From Burkholderiales bacterium (lineage in GTDB: Bacteria; Pseudomonadota; Gammaproteobacteria; Burkholderiales; Burkholderiaceae_C), in assembly GCA_947377275.1 (NCBI GenBank), contig CANCFV010000023.1:1-33719 (forward strand): DNA of 33,719 nucleotides, in the 5' to 3' direction. Below the pieces are notes generated by a model. The model was not told the origin of the DNA, did not search any database, and was given only the letters and a program-made list of their open reading frames with translations. Both the position numbers and the translations under genes were made by a program. Positions 17,195 through 24,955 of this stretch are shown piece after piece; within the stretch, counting starts at the first letter, position 1, and each line of letters starts with the position of its first letter.

Positions 17195-18475
17195 ATGAAC
17201 ACACCTGAGCGCGCCCAGCCCCCGGGCTCTTTGCCATTGACCCAGATGCTGCTGTGCGGCGCCCTGGTCGTCACCCTGTCCATGGGCATCCGACACAGCT
17301 TTGGCCTGTGGCTGCAACCCATCACCATGGCCCATGGCTGGACCCGCGCGGATTACTCCATGGCCATGGCCGTGCAAAACCTCGTCTGGGGCGCTGCCGG
17401 GCCCTTGGTGGGACTGTGGGCCGACCGCAGCGGCGCCTTCAAAGTGTTGCTGCTGGGTGCCCTGCTCTACGCAGCCGGCCTGTTTGGCATGGCCAACACC
17501 GAACACAGTATGCCCTTCATGCTCAGCACCGGCGTGCTGATCGGCCTGGCGCAAGCCTGCAGCACCTATGCCGTGATCTACGGCGTGCTGGGGCGCAACA
17601 TCAGCGCCACGCAACGCTCGTGGGCCATGGGCATCACGGCCGCCGCCGGATCCTTTGGTCAGTTTTTGATGGTGCCCTTGGCCAGTTGGCTGATTGCCCA
17701 TGTCGGCTGGGACAAGGCCTTGATGTGGCTGTCGAGTGCCGCTCTGCTGATCGCACCGCTGGCCTGGGGCCTGCGCGAGAACGCCCAAACGCTGGCGCAA
17801 CGCCGCGCCAGTCAGCCCGCAGCAGGCACTTTGGCCGACACGGCTGCGGGCCCCAGCAGCGCGGGCGCCGCCTTGAAAGAAGCCCTCGGCCACCGCGACT
17901 ACCTCTTGCTCACCGGTGGCTATTTCGTGTGTGGCTTCCAACTCGCCTTCATTGGCGTGCACCTGCCCAGCTACCTCAAAGACCACCAACTCGAACCTCA
18001 ACTGGCCACCACCGCGCTGGCCCTGATCGGGCTGTTCAACGTGCTGGGCACCTATGCGGCAGGCGTGCTGGGCCAGCGCCTGCGCAAAACCTGGATCTTG
18101 TCCAGCATCTACGCCTCGCGCGCCGTGGCGATGACGCTGTTCGTGCTGTGCCCGCTGACACCCGTCAGCGTGTGCCTGTTTGCCGCCACGATGGGTGCGC
18201 TGTGGCTGTCCACCGTGCCCCCCACCAACGCGGTGGTGGCGCAGATGCTGGGCGTGCGCAACCTGTCGATGTTGGGCGGGGTTGTGTTCTTTTCACACCA
18301 GATTGGATCGTTTTGCGGCGTCTGGCTTGCAGGGCATTTGTACGATCTCACTGGCGGCTACCAGGTCGTTTGGTGGCTGGCCATCGCCTTGGGCGTGCTG
18401 GCAGCCTTGCTGAACCTGCCCATCCGCGAACACCTGGCACCGGCGCGCCGGCTCCTCACAGCGAGTGCCGCATGA
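17195..18475 (+). CDS. Major facilitator superfamily transporter (monocarboxylate/oxalate-formate antiporter-like)
   Basis: The 426-residue polytopic inner-membrane protein has about twelve hydrophobic helices in two halves separated by a loop around residues 195-230 (ENAQTLAQRRASQPAAGTL). The first half has the MFS loop 2-3 motif in GLWADRSGAFKVLL, after an N-terminal helix with MGIRHSFGLWLQPIT; that pattern is common in the oxalate/formate antiporter and monocarboxylate porter-like MFS group (inference). The C-terminal half includes GGVVFFSHQIGSFCGVWLAG. The substrate cannot be assigned. The stop codon overlaps the start of a 41-residue microprotein gene (ATGA), which in turn overlaps an SDR gene, so the three are probably one translational unit. 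Confidence 0.88.
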   Translation: MNTPERAQPPGSLPLTQMLLCGALVVTLSMGIRHSFGLWLQPITMAHGWTRADYSMAMAVQNLVWGAAGPLVGLWADRSGAFKVLLLGALLYAAGLFGMANTEHSMPFMLSTGVLIGLAQACSTYAVIYGVLGRNISATQRSWAMGITAAAGSFGQFLMVPLASWLIAHVGWDKALMWLSSAALLIAPLAWGLRENAQTLAQRRASQPAAGTLADTAAGPSSAGAALKEALGHRDYLLLTGGYFVCGFQLAFIGVHLPSYLKDHQLEPQLATTALALIGLFNVLGTYAAGVLGQRLRKTWILSSIYASRAVAMTLFVLCPLTPVSVCLFAATMGALWLSTVPPTNAVVAQMLGVRNLSMLGGVVFFSHQIGSFCGVWLAGHLYDLTGGYQVVWWLAIALGVLAALLNLPIREHLAPARRLLTASAA

Positions 18476-18597
18476 AGCCCATCGCCCGCACAGGGTGGCG
18501 CCTGCTCGCCGCCCTGGTCCTCACTTTGGTTTTTGCCCTGTACGGGAACCCCCACTTGGTGGTGGACATGGCCGGGCGCTTATGGAGTTGCATCTGA
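18472..18597 (+). CDS. 41-residue single-helix membrane microprotein
   Basis: A short reading frame of 41 codons whose ATG overlaps the MFS stop (ATGA) and whose TGA overlaps the SDR start (TGATG). This double coupling argues that it is translated. The product has a basic N-terminus (MKPIARTGWR), one transmembrane helix (about 11-24, LLAALVLTLVFALY) and a distinctive tail NPHLVVDMAGRLWSCI. The basic residues before the helix predict an N-in orientation. No function is known to me. It could be an accessory subunit of the transporter or a membrane tether for the dehydrogenase. There is no Shine-Dalgarno sequence of note, as expected for a coupled gene. Confidence 0.7.
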   Translation: MKPIARTGWRLLAALVLTLVFALYGNPHLVVDMAGRLWSCI

Positions 18598-19403
18598 TGA
18601 GCGTGGTCATCGTCACGGGTGCGTCTGACGGCATTGGCGCCGAACTGGCCAGGCAATTGGCCCAAACCGAACCAGGCGACCTGATCCTGGTGCTCGCCGC
18701 GCGCAGCGCCGACAAACTCGAAGCCGTGGCCCAGCAATGCCGAAAACTGGGCGCACATGTGCTGGTTCGCCCCACCGACGTCAGCCAAGAAGCCGACTGC
18801 CGTGGCCTCATCGATGACACCGTCAAAGCCTTCGGCCGCATCGACACCCTGGTCAACAACGCCGGCATGTCGGCCCACGCGCTGCTGCAAGACGTGAAAG
18901 ACCTGGGCTGGTACGAGCAACTCATGCGCATCAATGTGTGGGGCAGCATCTGGTGCACCCATGCCGCCCTGCCCCACATCATGGCCAGCCGCGGCCGCTT
19001 GGTGGGCGTCTCCAGCCTGGCTGGGCTGGTGGGCGTGCCCGGCCGCACCGCGTACAGCACCACCAAGTTCGCCATGAACGGCTTTTTCGAAGCCTTGCGC
19101 ATCGAGATGGCCCCGCACGGGGTCTCGGTCACCTTGGCCTACCCCGGCGTGGTCGCCACAGAAATCCGCTACCGCGGCTTTGACGCCCAAGGCAAGGCCG
19201 CAGGCAAAAGTGGTTTGGACGAAAGCGGCGCCATGAGCGTCGAAACATGCGCGCGCCTCATCCGCGTAGGGATGCAAAAACGACAACGTGACGTCTTCAT
19301 GTCAGCCAAAGGCAAGCTGAGCCGTTGGATGAAGCTGTTGGCCCCCAAGCTGGTTGACCGGCTGGCCCTTGCTGCGCTCAAACGCGAAGTCCAGCCTCAT
19401 TGA
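18597..19403 (+). CDS. Short-chain dehydrogenase/reductase (classical SDR)
   Basis: NAD(P)-dependent oxidoreductase of 268 residues. The Rossmann motif TGASDGIGAELA (about 8-19), the NNAG motif (about 86-89), catalytic Ser in VGVSSLAGLVG and the YxxxK pair in AYSTTKFAMNGF are all present, so the active site looks intact. The Arg in LAARSADKLE after beta-2 suggests NADP(H) preference (inference). The PG motif region AYPGVVATEI follows. The ATG at 18597 has GGAG nine bases upstream and overlaps the microprotein stop; an in-frame ATG at 18582 is an alternative. The C-terminus (SRWMKLLAPKLVDRLALAAL) is amphipathic and may contact the membrane, as in DHRS7-like SDRs. Substrate unknown. Confidence 0.92.
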   Translation: MSVVIVTGASDGIGAELARQLAQTEPGDLILVLAARSADKLEAVAQQCRKLGAHVLVRPTDVSQEADCRGLIDDTVKAFGRIDTLVNNAGMSAHALLQDVKDLGWYEQLMRINVWGSIWCTHAALPHIMASRGRLVGVSSLAGLVGVPGRTAYSTTKFAMNGFFEALRIEMAPHGVSVTLAYPGVVATEIRYRGFDAQGKAAGKSGLDESGAMSVETCARLIRVGMQKRQRDVFMSAKGKLSRWMKLLAPKLVDRLALAALKREVQPH

Positions 19404-19410
19404 ACCCTGG

Positions 19411-19439
19411 CTTTGCGAGTGCGCACAGCCCGGTAGAAT
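19411..19439 (+). promoter_or_regulatory. Probable sigma-70 promoter of dapA-bamC
   Basis: A TAGAAT -10 lies at 19434-19439, with CTTTGC 17 bases upstream or TTGCGA 15 bases upstream as a weak -35. It sits in the 57-base gap before dapA, giving a leader of roughly 15 bases that carries an AAGGAAG Shine-Dalgarno sequence. Confidence 0.5.
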
Positions 19440-19460
19440 TGCAAGATTGAAGGAAGCAGC

Positions 19461-20342
19461 ATGAAACCCATTTTTGGCAGCATCGTGGCCCTGGTCACGC
19501 CCTTGTTTGAAGACGGCAGCGTCGACTACGACACCCTGCGCAAACTGATCGACTGGCACATCGCCGAAGGCACCCACTGCATTGGCGTGGTCGGCACCAC
19601 GGGCGAGTCGCCCACCGTGTCGGTCGACGAGCACCGCGAAATCATCCGCGTGGCCGTGGAACAGGCCGCAGGCCGCGTGCCCATCATGGCCGGCGCCGGC
19701 GCCAACTCCACCCGCGAAGCCATTGAGCTGTCCGAGTACGCCAAGAAGGTCGGCGCAGACTGCACCTTGCAGGTCGTGCCCTACTACAACAAGCCAACGC
19801 AAGAAGGCATCTACCAGCACTTCAAGGCCATCGTCGAAGCCGTCGACATCCCTGTAGTGCTCTACAACGTGCCTGGCCGCACCGTGGCCGATATGTTGCC
19901 CGAGACCGCCCTTCGCCTGGCCCAGCTGCCCGGCGTCATCGGCATCAAAGAAGCCACCGGCAACCTCGAGCGCGCTGCCTATTTGATCAAGAACGCCCCC
20001 AAGGGCTTCTCCATCTACTCGGGTGATGACCCCACCGCTTTCGCCTTGATGCTGCTGGGCGGACACGGCAACATCAGCGTGACCGCCAACGTTGCGCCTC
20101 GCGAGATGGCCGAGCTGTGCAATGCCGCCATCGCACAAGATGCGAAAAAGGCCGTTGCGCTGCACATGAAGCTCTTGTCGCTGCACCGCAACCTGTTTGT
20201 GGAGCCCAACCCGATCCCGGTGAAGTGGGCGCTGGCGCGCATGGGCAAGGTTGGTGGTACGCTGCGGCTGCCATTGACGCCGCTGTCGGCGTCGGCCCAA
20301 CCTGTTGTCGAAGCCGCCCTGCGCGAATCCGGGGTGTTGTAA
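19461..20342 (+). CDS. dapA: 4-hydroxy-tetrahydrodipicolinate synthase
   Basis: Condenses pyruvate with aspartate semialdehyde in the first committed step of lysine and meso-diaminopimelate synthesis, in the cytosol. The 293 residues match the family length. The substrate-binding GTTGES motif (about 43-48), YYNKP (Tyr108-109), the catalytic Tyr135 in LYNVPGRT and the Schiff-base Lys163 in GIKEATGN are all present. GTG/ATG choice is clear: ATG at 19461 with AAGGAAG upstream. bamC follows after 57 bases, the same neighbourhood as in E. coli. Confidence 0.98.
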   Translation: MKPIFGSIVALVTPLFEDGSVDYDTLRKLIDWHIAEGTHCIGVVGTTGESPTVSVDEHREIIRVAVEQAAGRVPIMAGAGANSTREAIELSEYAKKVGADCTLQVVPYYNKPTQEGIYQHFKAIVEAVDIPVVLYNVPGRTVADMLPETALRLAQLPGVIGIKEATGNLERAAYLIKNAPKGFSIYSGDDPTAFALMLLGGHGNISVTANVAPREMAELCNAAIAQDAKKAVALHMKLLSLHRNLFVEPNPIPVKWALARMGKVGGTLRLPLTPLSASAQPVVEAALRESGVL

Positions 20343-20399
20343 CCCCTTCGACCCCTCCCCTGGCCCTGTGCTGGCGGAGAGGTCTGCACCTGATTACCC

Positions 20400-21536
20400 A
20401 TGTCGATCACCACACGTCACCCGACCACACTCGCCCTGGGCGCGGTGTTGGTATCCGCTGTTGCCACCTCTGGCTGCTCCTCTGTCGGCGACCTCTTGTC
20501 TGGTGACAAGGTCGACTACCGCGCCAGCGGCAACCAAACCGTCCGCCTGGACGTGCCGCCCGACCTGAGCCAACTGCCCGGTCAAACGCGGTTTGGCCAA
20601 GTCACGTCGTCAAGCGTGTCCGCCAGCACCTTGATGCGCGGCGACAAGGTCGACGCTGCAGCACCGGCGGCCAAGTCTGAGGTGCTCGTCAAGCTGGAGC
20701 GCCAAGGCCAGACCCGCTGGCTGTCGGTCAATCTGCCCGCAGAGAAGGTCGCCGAAGAAGTGCGCGCCTTCTGGACTGAAATGGGCTTTGAGCTGACCAC
20801 CGACAAGCCTGAACTGGGCCTGTTCGAAACCAGCTTCAGTGAAAACCGCGCCAAGGTGCCGCAAGATGGCGTGCGCAAAGCGCTCGGCAAGGTCTTTGAA
20901 GCCTTGTATGACACGGGCGAGCGCGACCAATACCGCACCCGCATCGAACGCACCGCCACCGGCAGCGAGATCTACATCACGCACCGCGGCTTGAGCGAAG
21001 AATTCGAAGACGCCAAGAAAGAGCGCACGACCTGGAAGGCACGCCCAAGCGATCCTGGGCTCGAAGCTGAAATGCTGTCGCGCCTGACGGCCAAGCTGGG
21101 CGCGCCCAAAGAAACGGTCGCAGCCATCAAAGCTGCCGCTGCCCCAATGGCTGCCGCCCCCGCGCTGGCCCGCTTGGCAGCCGACGGCGTGAGCCTGACG
21201 GTGGACGCCGACTTCGACACCGCTTGGCGCCGTGTGGGCCTGGCCCTTGACCGCAGCGGTTTCACGGTTGAAAACCGCGACCGGAAATCGGGCAGCTACG
21301 AGGTTCGCCTGTCTGACAGCGATGTGGAAGCCAACAAGCCAGGCTTCTTCAAGCGCCTGTTCAGCTTTGGCAGCACGAACGCCAACTACGACGGCCTGAG
21401 CCGCTACATGGTGAAGGTGTCTGGCCAGAGCCGAAGCAGCACGCAGGTCACGGTGATGGACGACAAGGGCCAACTGGCCAGCAAGTCGGACACGGCCAAG
21501 CGCATTGGCAAACAGTTGCTCGAAGAGCTGAACTGA
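20400..21536 (+). CDS. bamC: Outer-membrane assembly lipoprotein BamC (NlpB)
   Basis: Accessory lipoprotein of the BAM complex, which inserts beta-barrel proteins into the outer membrane. The 378 residues start with a lipoprotein signal; the lipobox Ala-Thr-Ser-Gly-Cys places the lipidated Cys at residue 26. The flexible N-terminal segment DYRASGNQTVRLDVPPDLSQ is the conserved BamC lasso that binds BamD. Two helix-grip domains follow (about 95-200 and 260-375, the second with LDRSGFTVENRDRKSGSYEV). It is longer than E. coli BamC (344). The Shine-Dalgarno (GGAGAGG) is unusually far from the ATG. A strong terminator follows at once. Confidence 0.95.
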   Translation: MSITTRHPTTLALGAVLVSAVATSGCSSVGDLLSGDKVDYRASGNQTVRLDVPPDLSQLPGQTRFGQVTSSSVSASTLMRGDKVDAAAPAAKSEVLVKLERQGQTRWLSVNLPAEKVAEEVRAFWTEMGFELTTDKPELGLFETSFSENRAKVPQDGVRKALGKVFEALYDTGERDQYRTRIERTATGSEIYITHRGLSEEFEDAKKERTTWKARPSDPGLEAEMLSRLTAKLGAPKETVAAIKAAAAPMAAAPALARLAADGVSLTVDADFDTAWRRVGLALDRSGFTVENRDRKSGSYEVRLSDSDVEANKPGFFKRLFSFGSTNANYDGLSRYMVKVSGQSRSSTQVTVMDDKGQLASKSDTAKRIGKQLLEELN

Positions 21537-21553
21537 AAACAGCTCACCTATGG

Positions 21554-21582
21554 AAATCCCGGCCTTGAGCCGGGATTTTTTT
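21554..21582 (+). terminator. Rho-independent terminator of dapA-bamC
   Basis: Ten-bp perfect stem AAATCCCGGC / GCCGGGATTT, loop CTTGA, then a run of seven T in total; 17 bases after the bamC stop. Confidence 0.93.
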
Positions 21583-21637
21583 CGCCTGCTGTTCAGCAAT
21601 TGATGACAAATTGCGCATCAAGACCGAGAACAGGCAT

Positions 21638-21666
21638 AAAAAAAGCCGCTCCGAAGAGCGGCTTTT
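21638..21666 (-). terminator. Rho-independent terminator of the alanine-rich lipoprotein gene
   Basis: Perfect 11-bp stem (AAAAGCCGCTC / GAGCGGCTTTT) with a CGAA/TTCG tetraloop. On the minus strand it is followed by a seven-T run, and it lies 20 bases after the lipoprotein stop. The 55 bases between this and the bamC terminator hold only a GCAATT/AATTGC inverted repeat (21596-21614). Confidence 0.92.
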
Positions 21667-21685
21667 CGTACCATCAAACTGAAGA

Positions 21686-21904
21686 TCAGTTCGAGGCAGC
21701 GCTGGCGGCAGCCGAAGCAGCTTCAGAAGCAGCTTCAACAGCAGCCGAAGCAGCTTCAGAAGCGGCCGAAGCAGCTTCAACAGCAGCCGAAGCCACTTCA
21801 GAAGCGGCCGAAGCGGCAGCGTCAGCGGCTTGTTCAGCCTTCTTACCGCAAGCGGCCAGGGCCATGGCAGCGATCACCGAAGCCAGCAGGAGCGACTTTT
21901 TCAT
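21686..21904 (-). CDS. Small alanine-rich repeat lipoprotein
   Basis: The 72-residue precursor has a lipoprotein signal (MKKSLLLASVIAAMALAAC) with lipobox Leu-Ala-Ala-Cys, lipidated Cys19, followed by GKK. The mature 54 residues are almost only Ala, Ser, Glu and Val, in a 14-residue repeat (SEAASAAVEAASEA-like) with negative residues at regular spacing. A long amphipathic helix, perhaps a coiled coil in the periplasm as in Lpp, is the simplest reading (inference). There is no Asp at +2 of the mature protein, so outer-membrane sorting is expected. GAGGA seven bases before the ATG gives a good ribosome site. It has its own promoter candidate (22038-22043) and terminator, so it is a single-gene unit. 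Function unknown; similar small lipoproteins are frequent in related bacteria by my recollection. Confidence 0.85.
   Translation of the reverse strand: MKKSLLLASVIAAMALAACGKKAEQAADAAASAASEVASAAVEAASAASEAASAAVEAASEAASAAASAASN
21726..21809. repeat. Two tandem 42-bp repeats inside the lipoprotein gene
   Basis: Copies at 21726-21767 and 21768-21809 differ at two bases out of 42. Partial, more diverged units lie on both sides. Each unit encodes 14 residues, so copy-number change keeps the frame. Confidence 0.9.
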
Positions 21905-22037
21905 GCTTGTATCCTCAAAGGAGTGTCAATAAAACCGGGGTTCTTGGAACTATGCGCAAAGCCCACAGTCCCATAGGAATACGAGACGAGGGCAAAGGAT
22001 GCATTGCAACAATGCGTTGCGCCACATTCAGCCACTG

Positions 22038-22043
22038 ATTATA
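22038..22043 (-). promoter_or_regulatory. Candidate promoter -10 of the lipoprotein gene
   Basis: Perfect TATAAT on the minus strand, 134 bases upstream of the lipoprotein ATG. No good -35 is seen at 16-18 bases. The leader would contain the inverted repeat GCATTG-CAA-CAATGC at 22001-22015. Confidence 0.4.
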
Positions 22044-22062
22044 CGTCGCATCGGGCTATTCC

Positions 22063-22578
22063 CTATAGGCCCAGGGTAGTAGGAGGCATTGCCTCGTGAG
22101 AACGTTGCAAAATTACGTCAATTTCTTGCTGCCACACCCTCAAGTCGGCCTTGTCTCGGGTCCAAATACCTGCGCCGTGGCGTGATTCGATCAAACGCAA
22201 GCCCAGCGAGTCTTGCAAGATCAAAGTTGGTTGCAATTTGCTCATCCATTCTGGTGGCACCTCGTGACACCCCACTCGGTGGCCCCAACGCATGCGCCAT
22301 GTCACCCAACGCGGGTGCGTGAGGGCAAACGCACTGAAGTCGCCCGCCACGAGCGTGCAGGTGTGCCCCCTTGAGGCCAGCGCCCACTGCTGAAAAGCCT
22401 CCACCACATTGCGCTGGCCGAGTGGCCATTTGGCGAAGTCGGTGTCGATGAGGGTGACGCTGCCGCAGCCCGCCGCCGCGACGGCCATGGCGGCACTCAC
22501 CCGATCAGCAAAGTCACGCCAGCTGCCGATGCGCCCATGGGGTGCGTCGTCCACGGCATCCAAGGAGGCTTCCGTCAT
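22063..22578 (-). CDS. Uncharacterised conserved-looking protein, 171 residues
   Basis: I do not recognise a characterised family. The protein is soluble-looking, with no signal or membrane helix. It shows a beta strand and Asp motif SVTLIDTDFAKWPLGQRNVV (about 40-59), a second beta segment HTCTLVAGDFSAFALTHPRW and a Trp/Arg-rich piece WVTWRMRWGHRVGCHEV. The order strand-Asp, helix, strand, HPRW, WRxxWxH suggests an alpha/beta fold in which His, Trp and Arg residues could bind a ligand (inference). Start ATG at 22578 has AGGAG seven bases upstream. It lies 48 bases downstream of the cupin gene on the same strand, so co-transcription with that ribosomal oxygenase-like gene is likely. Confidence 0.8.
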   Translation of the reverse strand: MTEASLDAVDDAPHGRIGSWRDFADRVSAAMAVAAAGCGSVTLIDTDFAKWPLGQRNVVEAFQQWALASRGHTCTLVAGDFSAFALTHPRWVTWRMRWGHRVGCHEVPPEWMSKLQPTLILQDSLGLRLIESRHGAGIWTRDKADLRVWQQEIDVILQRSHEAMPPTTLGL

Positions 22579-22626
22579 GAACCCGCTCCTCTCAAGGTGA
22601 ATCGGCAGCGGCCGGCGGCCGCAACT

Positions 22627-23901
22627 TCAGGGGGCTGGGTGCAACCAGCCGTCCTCAGACCACTGGTTGAGCAGCTCGCGCACATCGTCGCTGACCTGGC
22701 CCATGGCCTTGGCGCTCAAAGCGCGGTGATCGGCCAAGGCGCGCAGGTGCTTGGCGTCCTTGCCGGCCGCACGCCAGGACTCACCATTGGCAAAGATGCG
22801 CTCGTCGTCGTAGAGCATGCGGGTGCGCGGGTCCAGGCGAACCCCCACACCGTCGGGCAGCACGTCGCCAGACTCGAACCACACGCGGGGCTTGGGTTCG
22901 GTCAGGATCTCGCCCAACGCCGACTGCATGCCCTCGCGGTCTTTGAGCAAGCGCTCAATGGCGTCGGTGGTGAAGCTTTGCAGATCAGATGGGATCAGAC
23001 CGGTGTGCTTGACGGCAGGCTGCTTCGGGTCTTGGTACAGGCGGCGCTTGGGAGCATCTTCCATGCCCTCGATCCAGCGCACCAGCACCTCCTTGGCCAG
23101 CTCGGTGGCGTCAGGCACCCGAAAGCCAATCGAACAGGTCATGCACTCGCCCTGTGCGATGCCGTCATGAGCCCAACGCGGCGGCAAGTACAGCATGTCG
23201 CCGGGCTCCAGCACGTGCTCCTCTTCGGCCTCGAAGTGGCTGAGGATCTTGAGCGGCACGCCGCTTTGCAGGCGGTCGTCCTTGAGGCGCCCGATGCGCC
23301 AACGACGCGTGCCGTGCACTTGCAGCAGGAACACATCGTAAGAGTCGTAATGCGGGCCCACGCCGCCGCCATCGGTGGCGTACGAGATCATCAGGTCGTC
23401 CAACCGGGCTTCGGGCACAAAGCGGAAGCGCTGAAGCAGATCGTGTGCGGCCGGCACGTGCAGGTCGAGGCCCTGCACCAGCAGCGTCCAGCCACCTTGT
23501 TTGAGCGGTGGCAGGCTGCGGCGGTTCACCGGGCCGTGTTCAAGCTTCCAACCAGCCTCGGCATTCGCCTTGGCCGATGGCTTTTGTGAAGTCGTCTGCA
23601 CGATCAAACGCGACTCGACGTCTTCTTTGGCGGCCAGGTCAAAGAGGCTGGCACGGTCAATGGGCGACTGCACGCCCGCAATCGCCTGACGGATCAGCAG
23701 CGGCTTTTTCTGCCAATGCTTGCGCATGAATTGCGATGGCGACAAGCCGGCCAGCAGCGGCGTGGCCTGGTCGATGTCGACGGGTTGCGAACTCGGTGAG
23801 GCACTGGCCTGGGCCGGCGCTTCGGGCGCGGCGATGGCTTGTGCGGGCGCAACTTTGGCGCGGCGTGGGGCGGCGGGCTTGGATGTGGAGCGAGAGGTCA
23901 T
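22627..23901 (-). CDS. Cupin (JmjC-like) ribosomal oxygenase, YcfD/RoxA type
   Basis: 2-Oxoglutarate- and Fe(II)-dependent oxygenase; the characterised E. coli member, YcfD/RoxA, hydroxylates an arginine of ribosomal protein uL16. The 424-residue protein has an Ala/Pro-rich variable N-terminus (about 1-55), then the family start LLAGLSPSQFMRKHWQKKPL. The iron triad H184-x-D186 (in GPHYDSYDVFLLQ) and H245 (in PRWAHDGIAQ) is intact, followed by a C-terminal winged-helix-like region (ALADHRALSAKAM to the end). The ATG at 23901 is preferred; an in-frame ATG at 23949 would leave only 14 bases to the divergent slyD-like start. The same strand continues with the 171-residue unknown gene. Confidence 0.9.
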   Translation of the reverse strand: MTSRSTSKPAAPRRAKVAPAQAIAAPEAPAQASASPSSQPVDIDQATPLLAGLSPSQFMRKHWQKKPLLIRQAIAGVQSPIDRASLFDLAAKEDVESRLIVQTTSQKPSAKANAEAGWKLEHGPVNRRSLPPLKQGGWTLLVQGLDLHVPAAHDLLQRFRFVPEARLDDLMISYATDGGGVGPHYDSYDVFLLQVHGTRRWRIGRLKDDRLQSGVPLKILSHFEAEEEHVLEPGDMLYLPPRWAHDGIAQGECMTCSIGFRVPDATELAKEVLVRWIEGMEDAPKRRLYQDPKQPAVKHTGLIPSDLQSFTTDAIERLLKDREGMQSALGEILTEPKPRVWFESGDVLPDGVGVRLDPRTRMLYDDERIFANGESWRAAGKDAKHLRALADHRALSAKAMGQVSDDVRELLNQWSEDGWLHPAP

Positions 23902-23963
23902 GCGCGCATTGTGCGACGAGCCGCACGCCTCGGCTTGCACTTGGATCATGAGATGATCACGCC

Positions 23964-24488
23964 ATGATCATTTCTTCGCCCTGTGTAGTGAGCCTGATGT
24001 GGCGTCTGGAAGACGCCCAAGGCGTGTTGATTGACGAGCTGACCGAGCCGATGGAGTTCCTCTTGGGGGGCGACGATCTGCTGGCCAAAGTCGAGCAAAG
24101 CCTGATCGGGCAGAGCACGGGCTTTGAGGCGCATTTGAGCCTGGAGCCCGAGGACGCGTTTGGCGACTACAACGCCGAGCTGGTGTTTTTCGAGACCCGC
24201 GACATCTTCCCGCCCGAGGTGTCGCAAGGCATGCAGTTCGAAGGTCCGCCGGAAGGCTCGACCACGCCCGACTTGCCGCAAGACGTGATCTACACGGTCA
24301 CCGAGGTGTACGACTCGCATGTGGTGCTCGATGGCAACCACCCGCTGGCCGGTGTGGGTCTGCGCTTGTCGCTGACGGTGTGCGATGTGCGTGAGGCCAC
24401 GGCCAAAGAGCTGGAACAAGGCTCGGTGTCAGACGGCTCGCCTTTCGCGCTGGCCCCGTCGGTGCCGCCCGACGAAACCATCCACTGA
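23964..24488 (+). CDS. FKBP-type peptidyl-prolyl isomerase, SlyD-like
   Basis: Prolyl isomerase and chaperone of 174 residues. Family segments seen are GVLIDELTEPMEFLLGGDDL, the flap-containing insert EPEDAFGDYNAELVFFETRD, VTEVYDSHVVLDGNHPLAG, and the end VGLRLSLTVCDVREAT, matching SlyD order. The C-terminal tail is short and acidic (VPPDETIH) and lacks the His/Cys-rich nickel-binding region of E. coli SlyD, so a metal-chaperone role is not supported. The ATG at 23964 is preceded by a four-codon mini-frame (ATG ATC ACG CCA TGA) that overlaps the start. The gene converges on dut with only 17 bases between and no visible terminator. Confidence 0.92.
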   Translation: MIISSPCVVSLMWRLEDAQGVLIDELTEPMEFLLGGDDLLAKVEQSLIGQSTGFEAHLSLEPEDAFGDYNAELVFFETRDIFPPEVSQGMQFEGPPEGSTTPDLPQDVIYTVTEVYDSHVVLDGNHPLAGVGLRLSLTVCDVREATAKELEQGSVSDGSPFALAPSVPPDETIH

Positions 24489-24505
24489 AGCGCTTGGCGT
24501 TTGGC

Positions 24506-24955
24506 TCAGGCCCGACCGGTCGAGCCGAAGCCGCCTTCGCCGCGCTCGGTGGCGTCGAACGAATCAACCTGACGGAAGGTGGCCTGCACCACCGGCACGA
24601 TCACCAGTTGGGCGATGCGCTCCAGCGGGTTGATCGTGAACGCCGTCTGGCCCCGGTTCCAGCAGCTCACCATCAGCGGGCCCTGGTAGTCAGAATCGAT
24701 CAAACCGACGAGGTTGCCCAAGACGATGCCGTGCTTGTGACCCAGGCCCGAGCGAGGCAGGATCATGGCCGCCAAACCCGGGTCGCCCAGGTGCATGGCC
24801 AAGCCGGTTGGGATCAAGGTGGTTTGACCGGGCTCCAGCACAAAGGGGGCATCGAGGCAAGCGCGCAGGTCCAGCCCGGCGCTGCCAGGGGTGGCGTACG
24901 CGGGCAGTGCATCGCCCACACGGGCGTCCAGGATCTTGATGTCGACGGTGGTCAT
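24506..24955 (-). CDS. dut: Deoxyuridine 5'-triphosphate nucleotidohydrolase
   Basis: Trimeric dUTPase, which hydrolyses dUTP to dUMP and pyrophosphate, keeping uracil out of DNA and feeding dTMP synthesis. The 149 residues contain the five family motifs: [43 protein letters not shown] and the flexible C-terminal GEGGFGSTG, which closes on the active site. Length fits E. coli Dut (151-152). The start overlaps the coaBC stop by four bases (ATGA); coaBC-dut is the same order as in E. coli. Confidence 0.98.
   Translation of the reverse strand: MTTVDIKILDARVGDALPAYATPGSAGLDLRACLDAPFVLEPGQTTLIPTGLAMHLGDPGLAAMILPRSGLGHKHGIVLGNLVGLIDSDYQGPLMVSCWNRGQTAFTINPLERIAQLVIVPVVQATFRQVDSFDATERGEGGFGSTGRA

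Noticed and set aside
17254-18597. A 447-codon plus-strand frame through the MFS gene
   Set aside because: Only its last 41 codons (18472-18597) make sense as a coupled microprotein; the rest is out of frame with the transporter and Arg/His-rich.
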